Part shown: positions 22,638 to 34,970 of the stretch, one piece after another
How positions within the stretch are numbered: the first letter of the stretch is position 1
Layout: each line of letters begins with the position of its first letter
Assembly: GCF_003573695.1 (NCBI RefSeq)
Contig: NC_039366.1
Location: 166,298,339 to 166,362,338, forward strand
Source of the DNA: Papaver somniferum
Taxonomy: Eukaryota; Streptophyta; Magnoliopsida; Ranunculales; Papaveraceae
Reading direction: 5' to 3'
DNA length: 64,000 nucleotides
Notes under the pieces: model-generated
Seen by the model: only the letters and a program-made list of their open reading frames with translations
The model's database searches: none
What the model was told of the DNA's origin: nothing
Program-made: the position numbers and the translations under genes

Positions 22638-24235
22638 GAGTGGTCAAAGTTCAAAAAACGGCTGTGACATGAACAAATACATTTATTTAATAAAGAATGC
22701 ATTCTTTGCAAACCGTGGCTATAATGTTCATTAATTGATTCGAGTTAACCATACCGATTTTGCTTCAATTGTGTTCTTGTATACTTCTATGAGAATATAG
22801 CAATTTAACAACTCTTTAACTAGTTTTATTTGAGTCATTTGAGCTAGTTATGGTTAAGATGAATAATGTTGATATGAGAGTGTTCATATAGCTAACCTCG
22901 GTTAACTACTGTTGACACAACCTGGTGTACACGTTTAGGTACAATTACTTAAACCTAAATGAGGGTACATTTCATTTGTGTATAACAAGCTAAGTTCGAT
23001 CTAACGGTTGAAAGATATTAGCTTGAATCTAATCAGGTTTTCATCAAACGGTGAATATTGAATGCTTTGTTACCAATGTAACATAGATTACAAACCCTGA
23101 TGTGAAAACTATACAAAGGAGAACTCTAGCAACTGGGAAACCTAATCCCCACACCTTCTGTGTGATACTAGTTGCGCCTAGAGGCGATTCTCCTTTAACC
23201 TTAGGTTTTTCATGAAACCGTGTATGTTAACACCTTGAAGACTTCATTGGGACTGTGAAGCCAGACCCAACTATTTTCTCTGTAGTTGGGTGTTCTAATC
23301 TTATTTTTACTATCGTGATTGAGTATTATATTTTCTAAGATTTTCTTGAGATTTATCTCCGATATGTAAGATTAAAAGAAGTCACAAACATCTTCATCTC
23401 ATCGCTTTTGATTCCACAATGTCTTGTTTCACTACCATACAATTAAGATTATTGTGAGGTGATTGATAATACTAGGTTGTTCTTCGGGAATATAAGTCCG
23501 GTTTATCAATTGGTTCCTGTGCACCTTGATTTATCAAAAGACGAAACAAAACTCGTAGGTATTTCTGTGGGAGACAGATTTATCTATTCCAATAGACTTT
23601 TCTGTGTGAGACAATTTTTTTATCAACTCTCCGACTTTGGGTCGTAGCAACTCTTGGTTGTGGGTGAGATCAGCTAAGGGAATCAAGTGCGTAGAATCCT
23701 ACTGGGATCCAGAGACGAAAGAAGCGCAACTGTACCTTGATCGGTGTGAATTGATTAGGGCTCAACTACATTCCAGTACGAAGTTCATTGGTAGTAGGCT
23801 AGTGTCTGTAGCGGCTTAATACAGTGTGATGTTCAAAGCTGGACTAGGTCCCGGGGTTTTTCTCCATTTGCGGTTTCCTCGTTAAAAAAACTTCTGGTGG
23901 CCGTGTTATTTTTTTTTCCGCATTATATTTTTTTATATAATTGAAGTATCACATGTTGTGCGTTTAATTGATCAATTAGTAAATCCAACCTTTGGTTGTT
24001 GATTGAAATTGATTGATCCCTGAACATTGGTCTTCAGAACCGTTCAAGTTAATCCTCTTATATTCAATCGGGCTCGCAAATGTCTATTTGTTTGATTGCA
24101 GATTGAATCGAGAAATAGAGGTATAAAACTCTTTGATATTTTTTTCTCTATATTGAGTCTGACTGACTAGTTGATTCTCTTGAAAGTATATTGGAGTTTG
24201 TCTATTCAGATTGCTTAACGAAATATTAGGTGTGT

Positions 24236-24531
24236 GTCATGTGCCTGTTTTATAACTTGCATGAGTGGATGCCACCATCTGTTTACTGAGTGCCTTAATA
24301 ACCGTCTCTGATTGGTTGTGGGCTATTGTCGGCCAACCAATGCTAGAGGGACAGGTGTGTGGACTGTATTCGTCATCAGCTCAGGATTATTTCCTTCTTC
24401 TGTTTTCATTTAAGGTGTAAGAACTTCCCATTTTGGGGGATAAGTATGAATTATTGAAGTGTTAATGGCTGCTTAAGTAGAGGTTACTTAATTTCCAATT
24501 AATCAACCCTTAATCTTTCGAGCACTGTACA
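24236..24531 (+). mobile_element. E3 5' LTR
   Basis: The 296 bp LTR is TGTCATGTGCCTGTTTTATAA...TTTCGAGCACTGTACA. It is followed by ATTGGTATCCAGAGCC, a methionine-tRNA type primer-binding site with one extra base. Confidence 0.9.
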
Positions 24532-24566
24532 ATTGGTATCCAGAGCCGTTCGTTCCAAGTCTAATC

Positions 24567-27500
24567 ATGGTGGTTCCTACTTGCAAAGAGTTACATGATA
24601 CTAACACCAGACAGCAGGTTGAGATCGACTCGTTACATACCAAGGTAAACAATATCTCCTTGCAAATTACATCTATTGCTACTAAAGATGATTTACAGTC
24701 TCTCAAGATCGAGATAAAGAATGGGTTTCAAGCTCAACTGGAGAATTCTTTTTCTAATCGAGATCTGAATAATAAACATGATGCTGAGACTAACGACTCC
24801 AATTCAGGAGGTAACCATATAGGTGAATCTCAGTACCATATGCATTCAGGAGGCAAAACTCTTCCACCACCACAACGTATGCCAAAAGTTGATTTCCCTC
24901 GTTTCGATGGTGATAATCCAAAGAGCTGGTTACAAAGATGTAGTATTATTTTCAGATGCACGATCTTACAGATAACACCAAAACTTGGATGGCGGCGATC
25001 CATCTTGATGGCAAAGCTTCGAAATGGTATGATAACTTTTGCCTCAATCAGCCGAATATTTCTTGGCAATTCTTCTGTGATAATGTGTGTGCTCGTTTTG
25101 AAAACCCTGCAAATTATAATATCGTGGGTTTGTTCAATAAGCCGACTCAACTCACTACATTTGAAGCTTATTTCGAAGAATTTGAGTATTTGAGGGCTTT
25201 GTTGTTGAGTGTTCATCCCCATTTTCCTGAATCATACTTCACTGCTAGCTTTATTGGTGGTCTAAAAGAAGAACTAAGAAGCTCAGTACCAATGTTCGAT
25301 CCTAAAACTTTGTTACATGCTTTTGCACTTGCTAGAATGCAAGAACAAACTCTCAACCTTCAACAGAAGGCTACCAAGCCACCGCATAAAATTTTCAACC
25401 CAAATTTTTCTACCTCCAAGCCATTTACTCCCTCTACATACACTCCCAAGCCTAGTATTGTTCCTTCTATTTCACTAAATCCACAACCACTCCCTAAAAC
25501 AAATGCTCCCATTCCCCTTAAACGGCTTACACCTGAATAAGTGCAAGCCAGAAAAGCCAAGGGCATATGCTTTAACTGTGATGACTACTATAAAAGAGGT
25601 CATATCTGCAAGAAGCAGTATTTGTGTGTTTTAATTGGTGAAAAAACTGCTGAAAGTTTTGAGCCAGAAGAGGAATCCCAATTGGATACAGAAGAGGCAA
25701 CTGCTGTGGAAAGTGACAAGGAGATTTCTTTACATGCTTTGAAAGGTACTATTTCTGCTGATACAATCAGAATACCAGGGTCAATTAATAAGAAATCCAT
25801 TTCCATACTTATTGATACTGGGAGTACCAATAGTTTTATAGACAGTGCTCTTGCCAAAGAGATCAATTGCCCAGTTGAACAAACTGCTAGTTTATTAGTT
25901 ACTGTGGCAAATGGTGATAAAACTATCAGCTCAGGTATCTGCTCCCAGCTCAATTGGTCAATGCAAGGGCATAAGTTTTGTGGGAATTTGAGGCTACTTC
26001 CCTTGGGGGGGTCTGACATTGTCTTGGGGGCTGACTGGTTGAGAAACTTAGGAGATGTACTTTTCAAATTGTCTAAACTGTGCATTACTTTTAAGTATAA
26101 GGGTAAAAAAATTACTCTCACTGGAGTGCAACACAAACCTTCACTCAGCATGATGAGTGGCTCAGCAGTGAAGAAATTTTTCCAGAAGCACTCTCATGGA
26201 TTAGTGGGTCAGTTATTTACCATCTCTACTTCCACCACCAAAACCACCACACCACCTCAAATATCTTCCTTACTCAACCAATACCCTGATGTTTTTTGTG
26301 AGCCAACCAAGTTGCCCCCTACCAGAGCATTGGACCAAAAAATTCTTCTAAAACCAAATTCAGAACCAGTTAATCTCTGACCCTACAAATGTCCTTACTT
26401 GCAGAAAACTATTGTTGAAAATTTGGTTAAAGAAATGCTCCAATCTGGAATCATACAACCCAGCAACAGTCCATTTGCTTCTCCAATTTTGCTTGTAAAG
26501 AAGAAAGACAATTCCTGGAGATTTTGTGTTGACTATAGAAAGCTAAACAACCTCACCATCAAAGATAAATTTCCTATCCCCATCATTGATGAGCTGCTAG
26601 ATGAACTACATGGTTCCAAGTTCTTCACTAAGATTGATTTGAAATCTGGGTACCACCAAATCAGAGTACACCCATCTGACATTCATAAGACTGCATTAAG
26701 AACCCATCATGGTCACTTTGAATTTCAGGTCATGCCATTTGGCCTCACCAATGCTCCTGCTACCTTTCAAGCTCTCATGAATACTAGTTTTCAGGGCCAC
26801 TAAGGAAGTTCATCCTTGTATTCTTTGATGACATTTTGATCTATAGCCCTACCCTGAAAAGCCACTTGTTGCACTTACAAACTATATTGGATATTCTCAG
26901 ATTGTCTTCCAATTTTTCCAAATGTTCATTTGGACATCAAAACATAGAGTACTTGGGCCATATTATTACAGGCACTGGGGTTATGGCTGATCCTGCTAAA
27001 ATCTCAGCTATGGTGGATTGGCTAAGGGTGCACAGGAACCGAGACTGACCGGCGAACCGTCCCGGTACCCGTGGAACCGTACCTGTTTGTGTACCGAACC
27101 GAGGAAGGGGGTACAGGTACTGGTCCAAAAAATAGGAACCGAGGCTAAGCAGGTACAAGTACACGGTCCTGCCCTAGTCCCATACCGTCCCTGACCGAAT
27201 GTACTGAAGAATTATAACCATTGGATTTAGGGGTAGTAGACTAATGATAGCCATTAGATTTATGAGTGGTATATATAGAAAAACTTGGCTAGGGTTTCTC
27301 ATTTTCTTCACTTTTTTTCCGTCTTCTCTCTCTGAGTAAGAGAAGAACTCCATTAGAGTTACAGGGAAGTTTTCTTCTCTTCTCTGAGAGTGTATGTCTT
27401 CACTTGATGAAAGTTATTGGATGTAAAGTGCTTTATGCAAATCATTCAAATTAGGGTGGATTGTTACAGAGTCTGTAAGCTTATAGTTATCGTCTTGTTG

Positions 27501-29850
27501 AAATCATTATGTACTCATAAAGTGAACAAGGTTATATAACGAAAGATTAAGATTACCGGTTTTCTGTTATTGTGCAGGTTGTGTTTTATTTAGTGATATG
27601 GTAACAACACTTGTCTAGCACTACTGCTAACAAATGTGCTGCCATCATGGCCATGATTGATTTACTTCATACACTTGCCAGAAGATATAACTGCCCACCA
27701 ATTGACATTACTCATGGTTCTATTTTTTTTCTTCTAGAATCTATTTAAATTTTACCTAAATATACGCCAGTCTGAAAGGGTACAACTATCATGTAAAAGG
27801 TTTTGGTCTGCAAGACTGGAACCGAGACTAGTACCTGAACCGTACATGGTACCGCACGTGTACCAAATGATATCGGAACCGAGGTACACGGTACAGGTAC
27901 CGGTCCAAAATTTTGGAACCGAGGTTAGGGAGGTACAAGTACTCGGCCTCGGCAAGAACCGAGCCGAACCGTACCGTGTGCACCCTTAGGATTGGCCAAT
28001 TCCTACAAACATTAAAGCACTGAGAGGTTTTTTGGGTCTCACATGGTACTATAGGAAATTTGTCAAGAATTATGGTATCATCAGCAGGCCATTGACTGAG
28101 TTACTAAAGAAGGATGCATTCCTGTGGTCCCCTGCTGCCACTACTACATTCAATGCTCTCAATACTGCAATGACAACAACTCATGTTCTGGCCTTACCTA
28201 ATATCAACAAACAATTTACCTTGTAAACTGATGCTTGTGACTCAGGCATTGGAGCTGTGCTGATGCAGGAGAATAGAGCCATTACTTTCTACAGCAAACC
28301 CTTGGGACCAAGAGCTGCTGCCTTGTCTACCTATGAGAAGGAACTTTTGGAAATTGTGCAAGCTGTCACCAGATGGAAACAATACTTACAAGGTCAAAAG
28401 TTTATTATAAAGACTGATCATCAAAGTATACATTACTTCTTAGAGCAGAAGATTTCTACTGTTTTACAACAAAAGTGGCTCATGAAGCTTCTTGGTTTTG
28501 ATTATGCAATCCTCTATAAGAAAGGTTCTGACAACAAAGTTGCAAATGCATTGTCTAGAAGACCACATGACTCTGCACACTGCCACTCCATTACTTCTTC
28601 ACAACCTATATGGGCTTAAGACATTATTGCTAGTTATGCTGCAGACCCCTAGGTACAACATCTCATCACACTACTCTCTCTTCCACCAGATGCACCTACC
28701 AAGTACTCATAGACATATGGATTATTGAGATACAAGGGTAGATTATATGTGGGCATATCTGCTAACACAGGAACCAATTTTATGGAATCTCTTCACTCCT
28801 CTGCTGTGGGTGGTCACTCTGGAATGCAAGCAACATATAATAGAGCCAAGGCTTACTTCTTTTGGCCTGCAATGAAGAAGGATATTTTTCTATATGTTTC
28901 CACCTGTGATGTCTGCCAAAGAAACAAAATGGAGCATCAATTTGCTGCTGGTTTACTTCAGCCCTTACCAATTCCTGATCATCCATGGCATCACATCTCC
29001 ATGTACTTCATTGAAGGACTCCCAATGAATGAAAGAAAGTCTGTCATTTTGGTGGTGGTAGACAGACTTACCAAGTACAACAATTTCATTGGCCTTCATC
29101 ATCTTTACACAGCTTCCTCTGTTTCCAGAGAGTTTATTGCCAATGTGTTCAAGCTCCATGGTCTGCCTGCATCAATTACTTCTTATAAGGACAAGATTTT
29201 CACAAGTCACTTTTGGAAAGACCTGTTCAAAGCTCTAGGAACTCAGCTGCACCTCACTACTGCCTACCACCCACAAACTGATGGCAGACTGAGAGAGTAA
29301 ATGCTTGTCTGGTAAACTACTTAAGATGTATGTGCAGTCACCAACGCAAGAAATGGCACATGTGGCTTCCATTAGCAGAGTGGTGGTACAACACCAATTA
29401 TCACACAGGGCTGAAGATGAGCCCCTTTCAAGCTCTATATGGTTACATTCCTCCTCACTTTGCTTTTCCATCTGCTACTATTACTTCAGTCACTGAGGTT
29501 GCTGCTTACATGAAACAGAGGGATGCCATGCTTTCTCTCTAAAAGGACAACCTTCACCAAGCCCAAGCAAGAATGAAATTTTTTGCTGATCAAAAGAGGA
29601 CTGAGAGGGTGTTTGAGGTGGGTGACAAGGTCTATCTAAGGCTACAACCCTACATACAAGCATCTGTGGCACTCAGGAGAAACCTCAAGTTGGCAGCTAA
29701 GTTTTATGGCCCCTTCACTATTCTGCAGAAGATAGGAGATGTTGCTTACAAGTTGGACTTACCTCCAGAGGCTAGGATTCACCCTATTTTCCATGTCTCA
29801 CAACTCAAAAAGAAGATTGGTACTTCCATTACTCCTTCTCCAACATTGCC
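24567..29850 (+). pseudogene. E3 gag-pol polyprotein, multiply broken
   Basis: Domains in order: gag (24567-25540; coiled-coil start, PKVDFPRFDGDNPKSWLQR, frame loss near 24948); a knuckle-like CFNCDDYYKRGHICKK (about 25570); aspartic protease with ILIDTGSTNSFID (about 25810); reverse transcriptase (26399-27022; [13 protein letters not shown], catalytic FFDD at 26821-26832); RNase H (28227-28600); and integrase (28725-29850, HHCC finger with CDVCQRNK). Lesions are stops at 25538, 26378, 28224, 28617, about 28650, about 28708 and 29540, and frameshifts near 24948, 26796 and 29283. Both integrase catalytic aspartates are changed to Tyr (29004 and 29184). A hAT element sits between RT and RNase H. 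Confidence 0.93.
27023..27988. mobile_element. hAT-type non-autonomous element in E3 pol
   Basis: The 966 bp element has terminal inverted repeats TAAGGGTGCACA...TGTGCACCCTTA. It is flanked by a perfect 8 bp duplication GGATTGGC (27015-27022 and 27989-27996). The E3 frame (DW then [15 protein letters not shown]) resumes after it. No transposase is encoded. Both ends carry a direct repeat of about 100 bp rich in GGTACAGGTACYGGTCC and GGAACCGAGG (about 27040-27155 and 27830-27945). Confidence 0.92.
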
Positions 29851-29852
29851 AG

Positions 29853-31578
29853 TGATGAGTGCCAAATAGTGCATATTTCTACACCTTTTTATTGGCATTT
29901 AACTCATCTTTTGTGCTTTAAAATCATATATTATCCCAAATTCTGTATTTTCATTGTTTACAAGAATAAATACTTGTATTAATTAATTTTGTGTTTTTAG
30001 GTACTAAATAAAGCTTGGAAGAATTAAGGAGCCAAAAGAAGCGGAGAATTGGTGACAGCGAATGAGAGACAACAAAAGCTCGCTCTAGAAGGCGGTGAAG
30101 AATATTGTTTGCACCTCATCCGCAAGTGAAGAATGTCGTTTGCACGACCCTAAATTAGAAGCGGGCTTGAGACTTTGGCTTCGGAAGAAGACATGGGCTT
30201 AGAAGTGATAAAAACCCAGATCCAAGAACCAAACCCGTTTCTAACATAAACCGTCAGATTTGATACAGCTGCTTATCATCCAACAGCATCTCCACTCGGT
30301 ACATCAAAATCTGATACCCCCGATCAACGCCCAAACCACCTTTCCTCTCTTCCCTAATCGAACAGAAAGAAGTATCTTTTCCATTTTCTCTCCTCTCTTA
30401 CAGAACCAGTACCATTTCACCTCCATCAATCACCTCTACTCCCGACCACTTCTGAACTCAGCCAACCTATCAGCCACCCTATGCAATCAATCAACCCTCT
30501 AATCTCTCTCTCCGTCTTATCCTCTCCATTGTCACACACAGTAACCCTAGAAGCTAGGATTGAGAGAGAGAATTAGGGTTATCCTCAAGAGCTAAAAGCA
30601 AACATCAAATCAAGAGTTGCAGGTAGAATTGCAGAGGGGGTTTGTCGGAAAATACGTTTTGAGTAAGTGGTTGTTCTCTAATTTATCAAATCTAAGGGAT
30701 TGAGTGAAACTGTGTATAAATAGGGATGAGAGTTATGTGTAAAATTCATGCCCGGATTAGCCGGTGCACCAAGCAGTAGTTCATGTTTGATTTCATTATC
30801 TCCATGATGTTCTAATTTCATAGTTAGGGTTTAGATGAAACCATTAATCCATTGCTACATTTGGTTCGTGTATTGATATTGTTCTTGTTGTGCTATAATG
30901 TTTTGGATAAATATAATCTGAGCCTTCAGCATTTTGCTCTCACAGTGTATGCCATGTATCCATTGTAGTTAGAGTAACACTATGTTGATTGTGCTACAAC
31001 TCATGCTTAATTGATTGTTGTTCAATCCTTTGACTAGTTGTGCCCTGAAAAGACAGTTAGTACTTTGGAGAAATACCTTAGTTGCGATTAGAATATCCAT
31101 ATCAGGGTTGTTTAATTATCTAAGTGATTGATCTGCGGTTAGTTTGTCTTGTGAGAGGGCAGCTAATACTAGGGTTAGGAATCATCGTAGTGACACTAAA
31201 CTATCCTCCTGAAACTGCCCTGGATAGGCGGAATACCACCGGTATCCATTATAAGGGACTAGAACATTGTTGAGATTGAATTGAATTGGTGTGGTTAAGA
31301 GGTGGATTCGACTGCCCTAGCATCATATTTATCTGCTTGTTAGATTACTTTTGCTTTCGTTTTTGTTATCTCTGTTACTACCATCATCTTCGTCTTATCG
31401 ACAAAACAAAACCCCCTTTTGTGCTACTCTTGTTTCGAATCAGTTATAGTTAAAACCATAGTTTCAAATCTACACCCACCTTGTCCCTGTGGATCGACCT
31501 GTGCTTGCCCTGTGTTACATTGTGACACTGTGCACTTGCAGTTAGACATAGTCGTAGGTACTCTTTCAAGTCCTACCA
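29853..31578 (+). mobile_element. E5 5' LTR
   Basis: The 1726 bp LTR is homologous to 36897-38497 with scattered indels. It includes GTGTATAAATAGGGATGAG (TATA box near 30713) shared with the 3' copy near 37705, and GGATTAGCCGGTGCACC. Confidence 0.9.
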
Positions 31579-31584
31579 AGTTTT

Positions 31585-31602
31585 TGGCGCCGCTGCCGGG
31601 GA
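31585..31602 (+). promoter_or_regulatory. E5 primer-binding site (tRNA-Asp)
   Basis: TGGCGCCGCTGCCGGGGA is complementary, with one mismatch, to the 3' end of plant tRNA-Asp. It lies six bases after the LTR. Confidence 0.85.
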
Positions 31603-33225
31603 CTCGGTAGCGGTGTAGCTGAAGTTTCTTCGTCACTTTACTGATTTTTGTATAATATTTGTACATATGTGTCAGAAGATTGCATCCTGTTGTTTAGTAT
31701 AGTTGTAGTTTTGATTTTCTATCACCTGCATCATCATAATTTAAACCCATCTGTATATATTGCATCTTGCATCCGTAACTGTGCTGTTATATTGAAGTTC
31801 ATTTAGTCCGCATCACTTTAAATCTATCTTTGCATCCTGTAAAATATTGTTAGCTGTAGCCTTTAATTTGAATCATTCTGTATTTGTATCTTTTCATTTT
31901 TCAGTCACAGCATCCTCATAACTGAACTTGTGTCTCATTGTTCTGGTGTTCCTATAGCTTGAGTCTGCTTAATCTGTAGCTTGTTTCTGTAGCATTGGCA
32001 TCTTGTCATTACACTTGGTGACCTATCATTCATCCTGCATCAGTAGTAGGTTATTTTAGTCTTGTCCTGTAGCATTTTGCATCACTGCATCACATATGAT
32101 AATTAGATTGCCCTGTATCGTTCACTTAGTATAGATAGATTAGGTAAGCCGTAATTGTTCTTTAGATTTTGTCCTGTATAAAGCATTTTATATTTTGTTA
32201 ACTAGCATTTTGTCAATTTTTTTTTTTTTTGTTTTTACTAGCACTTATACCTTGTCTGTAGTTTTAAACTAGTATCAGTTAATGATAGTTCATTGTTAAT
32301 AGAGGTCGCATGATACAACTTTTTTGCATAGTTCTTTGTTGCATACATCATTTGCATTTGTAGGCCCTAAGTAGATTCTGTTCTACAGCTTTTGACTTTG
32401 CATTTCATTTTGGTTTCTTTTTGTCTGTATCATATCTCACTTAGGAATTTGTTTAGACTTTAGCTGGTGTTTTAGTTTAATTCTTCTCCGTCTTTTAGCT
32501 TTTGGCATATTTACATCAACTATTCATAGTTCTAGTGTACATAGTTGCAAATTTTTCTTGTTTTGTACTAAATCTTTTTGTCAGTTGTTGGTAGTATATC
32601 TTCATCATTTGCAAATGTTTGCCCTGTAGTGGTACTTCATAGTTTGTACATACCTGTAATATCATTTTGTCATCTTTCTGTACATCATTAGCATCTTGTC
32701 ATTTTTCTGCCCTCTAAAATCTTGTTTGTAGTTAAATAATAATATAAGTTAGTACGTTAAATAATAATATAAGTTAGTACAAAGTGTATAATAATTAAAA
32801 GTTTGTGTTAAGCTTCTTTGTAGTCTGTTAGTGTAGGTCATTAGATTTTCCTTTCTTTCTTACTGCTTTATAGTTCCGAGTACTAAAAAAAAAAAAATTT
32901 AGGTCGCAATCAGGTGCTCACAAGCCTGTTGTACAAGCCAAGGAAGAAATCTGGCAGTAGCGCATTCTCCCAGTTCTGTACCGGCTGTGTTCTGTAAACT
33001 CTTGTGCAGAGCCAAGAAAAGGACGGCAAGTCCGTGGTGCCGACTCTAGCCTGTTGCCAAAGGTAAGTTTCTAGAAACCTACTCTGATCCAAATACTGCC
33101 TTTTGTTGCTATTCCCTGAATGATTTTGAAAGTTGATTTATGAAAATAGCTTCATAGTTGTGTTACATGACGAGCTGGCCACTTGTTTGTTAACCACAGT
33201 TTAATTGCTAAACATCCAATAAATC
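31603..33225 (+). other. E5 5' leader, T-rich and noncoding
   Basis: The leader is about 1.6 kb without a coding region. It is T-rich with many dispersed GCATCYTGT/TAGCATYTTG motifs (31680-32720), a T tract at 32218-32230, and a perfect 25 bp tandem duplication at 32731-32780. It ends shortly before ATG 33226. Confidence 0.6.
32731..32780. repeat. Perfect 2 x 25 bp tandem duplication
   Basis: GTTAAATAATAATATAAGTT followed by AGTAC is repeated head to tail without a mismatch, indicating recent slippage. Confidence 0.95.
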
Positions 33226-34970
33226 ATGTCAGGATTCTGGTCTGCAATTGATGATGAGAAATCATCGCACAAATCCATTAGACAACTTGCACAAGAGCAT
33301 GCTTCACGTTATGAGCCTCCCACAAACCATGATGTTGATAATTATAGGGAATATTACAGACCTTTTCAGGGTCCTGAGCTTGAATATACAGACCCTAGTT
33401 CTTATTCGCACATGTATCATTCGCCACAGGTTGAAAATGAACATTTTTGTAATGCCCAGCTCACACAATCATCACTTTTGGAACAGTTAAAAGCTCAAAT
33501 CACAGAATTAGAAATGCAAATATATGTTTGTACCTTGTGTGGTAACTTGTAACTTAGGCCATCTTATTGAGAACTGCCCTGTTTTGCATGAATTTAGGCA
33601 ATATAAAGCGCATCAGGTTGCTGGCGTATGTCAAATGCAAGATAATCATCCCTACCCTCAGACTTGCAACATAAATCCCTGTTACAATGATGATAATGAA
33701 TTAAATTTTGAAAACAGTATGTTTAGTCCTACTCATGCAACTGATAGTGAAAACGAACCTAATATAGAGGTAAAAGAAGGGACTAGAAATACTACAATTT
33801 TGAATAGGGAAATGCATTTCTGTTATGATGATGATGATTATGATGTTATGTTAGAAGAACATGTTTATGCAGAAAATATTGTGGAACCTTTGGGTTCAGG
33901 AACATTAGGCTTTTCTGCCTCGACCTTCATGAATGATGTTTCTTCTAGTGCTACATATACATGTGATGTTAATACTGATCTTGGGCCTGTGCAACTGACC
34001 TGTGAAAAAGAGCACGACACACATCTTGTGTCTGACATAGGTAATGTTGAATCTTCTGTTGACACTAATGACCTTATGCATGAAAATATAATTGACGTGT
34101 CTGATTCTCTACCTAGGTCACAGTATGATGTCTCTTTCGATTTGCCTATGCATGAGAATAAAGTTTTGAATGATGCTGATGATTCTGAATTGTGGTTCGT
34201 TAATTTGTCCAATGACTGTGAGCATGATAGAGCACTATTTGTTTCTGCCTTGGGAAAAACTAGATTGCGTAGTGATATTTTTGAGCCTAAAATTGAATGT
34301 AATTTAAATGCATCTGATTCCCTTCCTAGAACACAGTGTGTTGCTCCCTCTGATTCTCTTATGAATGACACAAAGGTTTTGGATGATGATGATTATGAAC
34401 TAGGGCTTGATGAATTGTTCTATGAAAATGAACATGATATGCATGTTTTTGATTTTAGGAGAGTGTGTGTTGGTACGAATGATTTTGTACATGAAAATAA
34501 CTTAGATATACCAACTTCCCTGCCCATGTCACAAACTGGTAATCTTCCAACCAACCTAGATTTGGTTTGTAACAAAATTGTAAAACCAACTTTGCTGAGA
34601 ATACCTAATCTAGGATTGGAACTGTGTGCCTCCCAAGTCCTCTTGGACTATTTTTCAGACAAGTATAATGTTTTTAAGAAGCCACAGTTGGAATGCGCTC
34701 ATGTTTCTCTGGACGTTCCTAACACAGTTCATTTTGAGTTGGACCTTGTGCATGATGAACCCTTGAAATTGCAGGATTTTGTGTACAAAAGTGTATCTGT
34801 TGTAAAATCCAGGTTTGAGGTAGCTCATCTTGTTTTGCAGTCTCACTTACATTTCTGTCCTATTATAATTGTGTGAGGCTGTTAAAATTTTTGCACTCCG
34901 TCTTTTGGTCTGATCCTCAACTCTTTAGATTGTTGGTGTATGGTGAAATTTTCTTTTATATAATCCAATA
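33226..34970 (+). pseudogene. E5 acidic gag-like protein with zinc knuckle, frameshifted
   Basis: The ORF starts MSGFWSAIDDEKSSHKSIRQ and has a Leu/Glu-rich helix (LLEQLKAQITELEMQ). It then reaches a CX2CX4HX4C knuckle that is split by a 7 bp tandem duplication (GTAACTT twice, 33542-33555), which puts a stop in frame 1. Frame 2 is open from there to 34876. The rest is acidic with repeated modules SDSLPR[ST]Q...KVL[ND]D...ENEHD, then LELCASQVLLDYFSDKY. After another shift it has SDPQLFRLLVYG (near 34910-34945). The CAS-LDY and DPQLF motifs match the E2 protein. No enzymatic domain is seen. A nucleic-acid-binding gag role is inferred from the knuckle. Confidence 0.7.

Noticed and set aside
24567..29850. 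Endogenous pararetrovirus (caulimovirid)
   Set aside because: Flanking LTRs, target duplication, integrase with HHCC finger and the protease-RT-RNase H-integrase order identify a Ty3/gypsy retrotransposon; no movement protein is present.
33865..34371. Minus-strand 168-residue ORF
   Set aside because: It is the antisense shadow of the acidic E5 frame and shows no domain.
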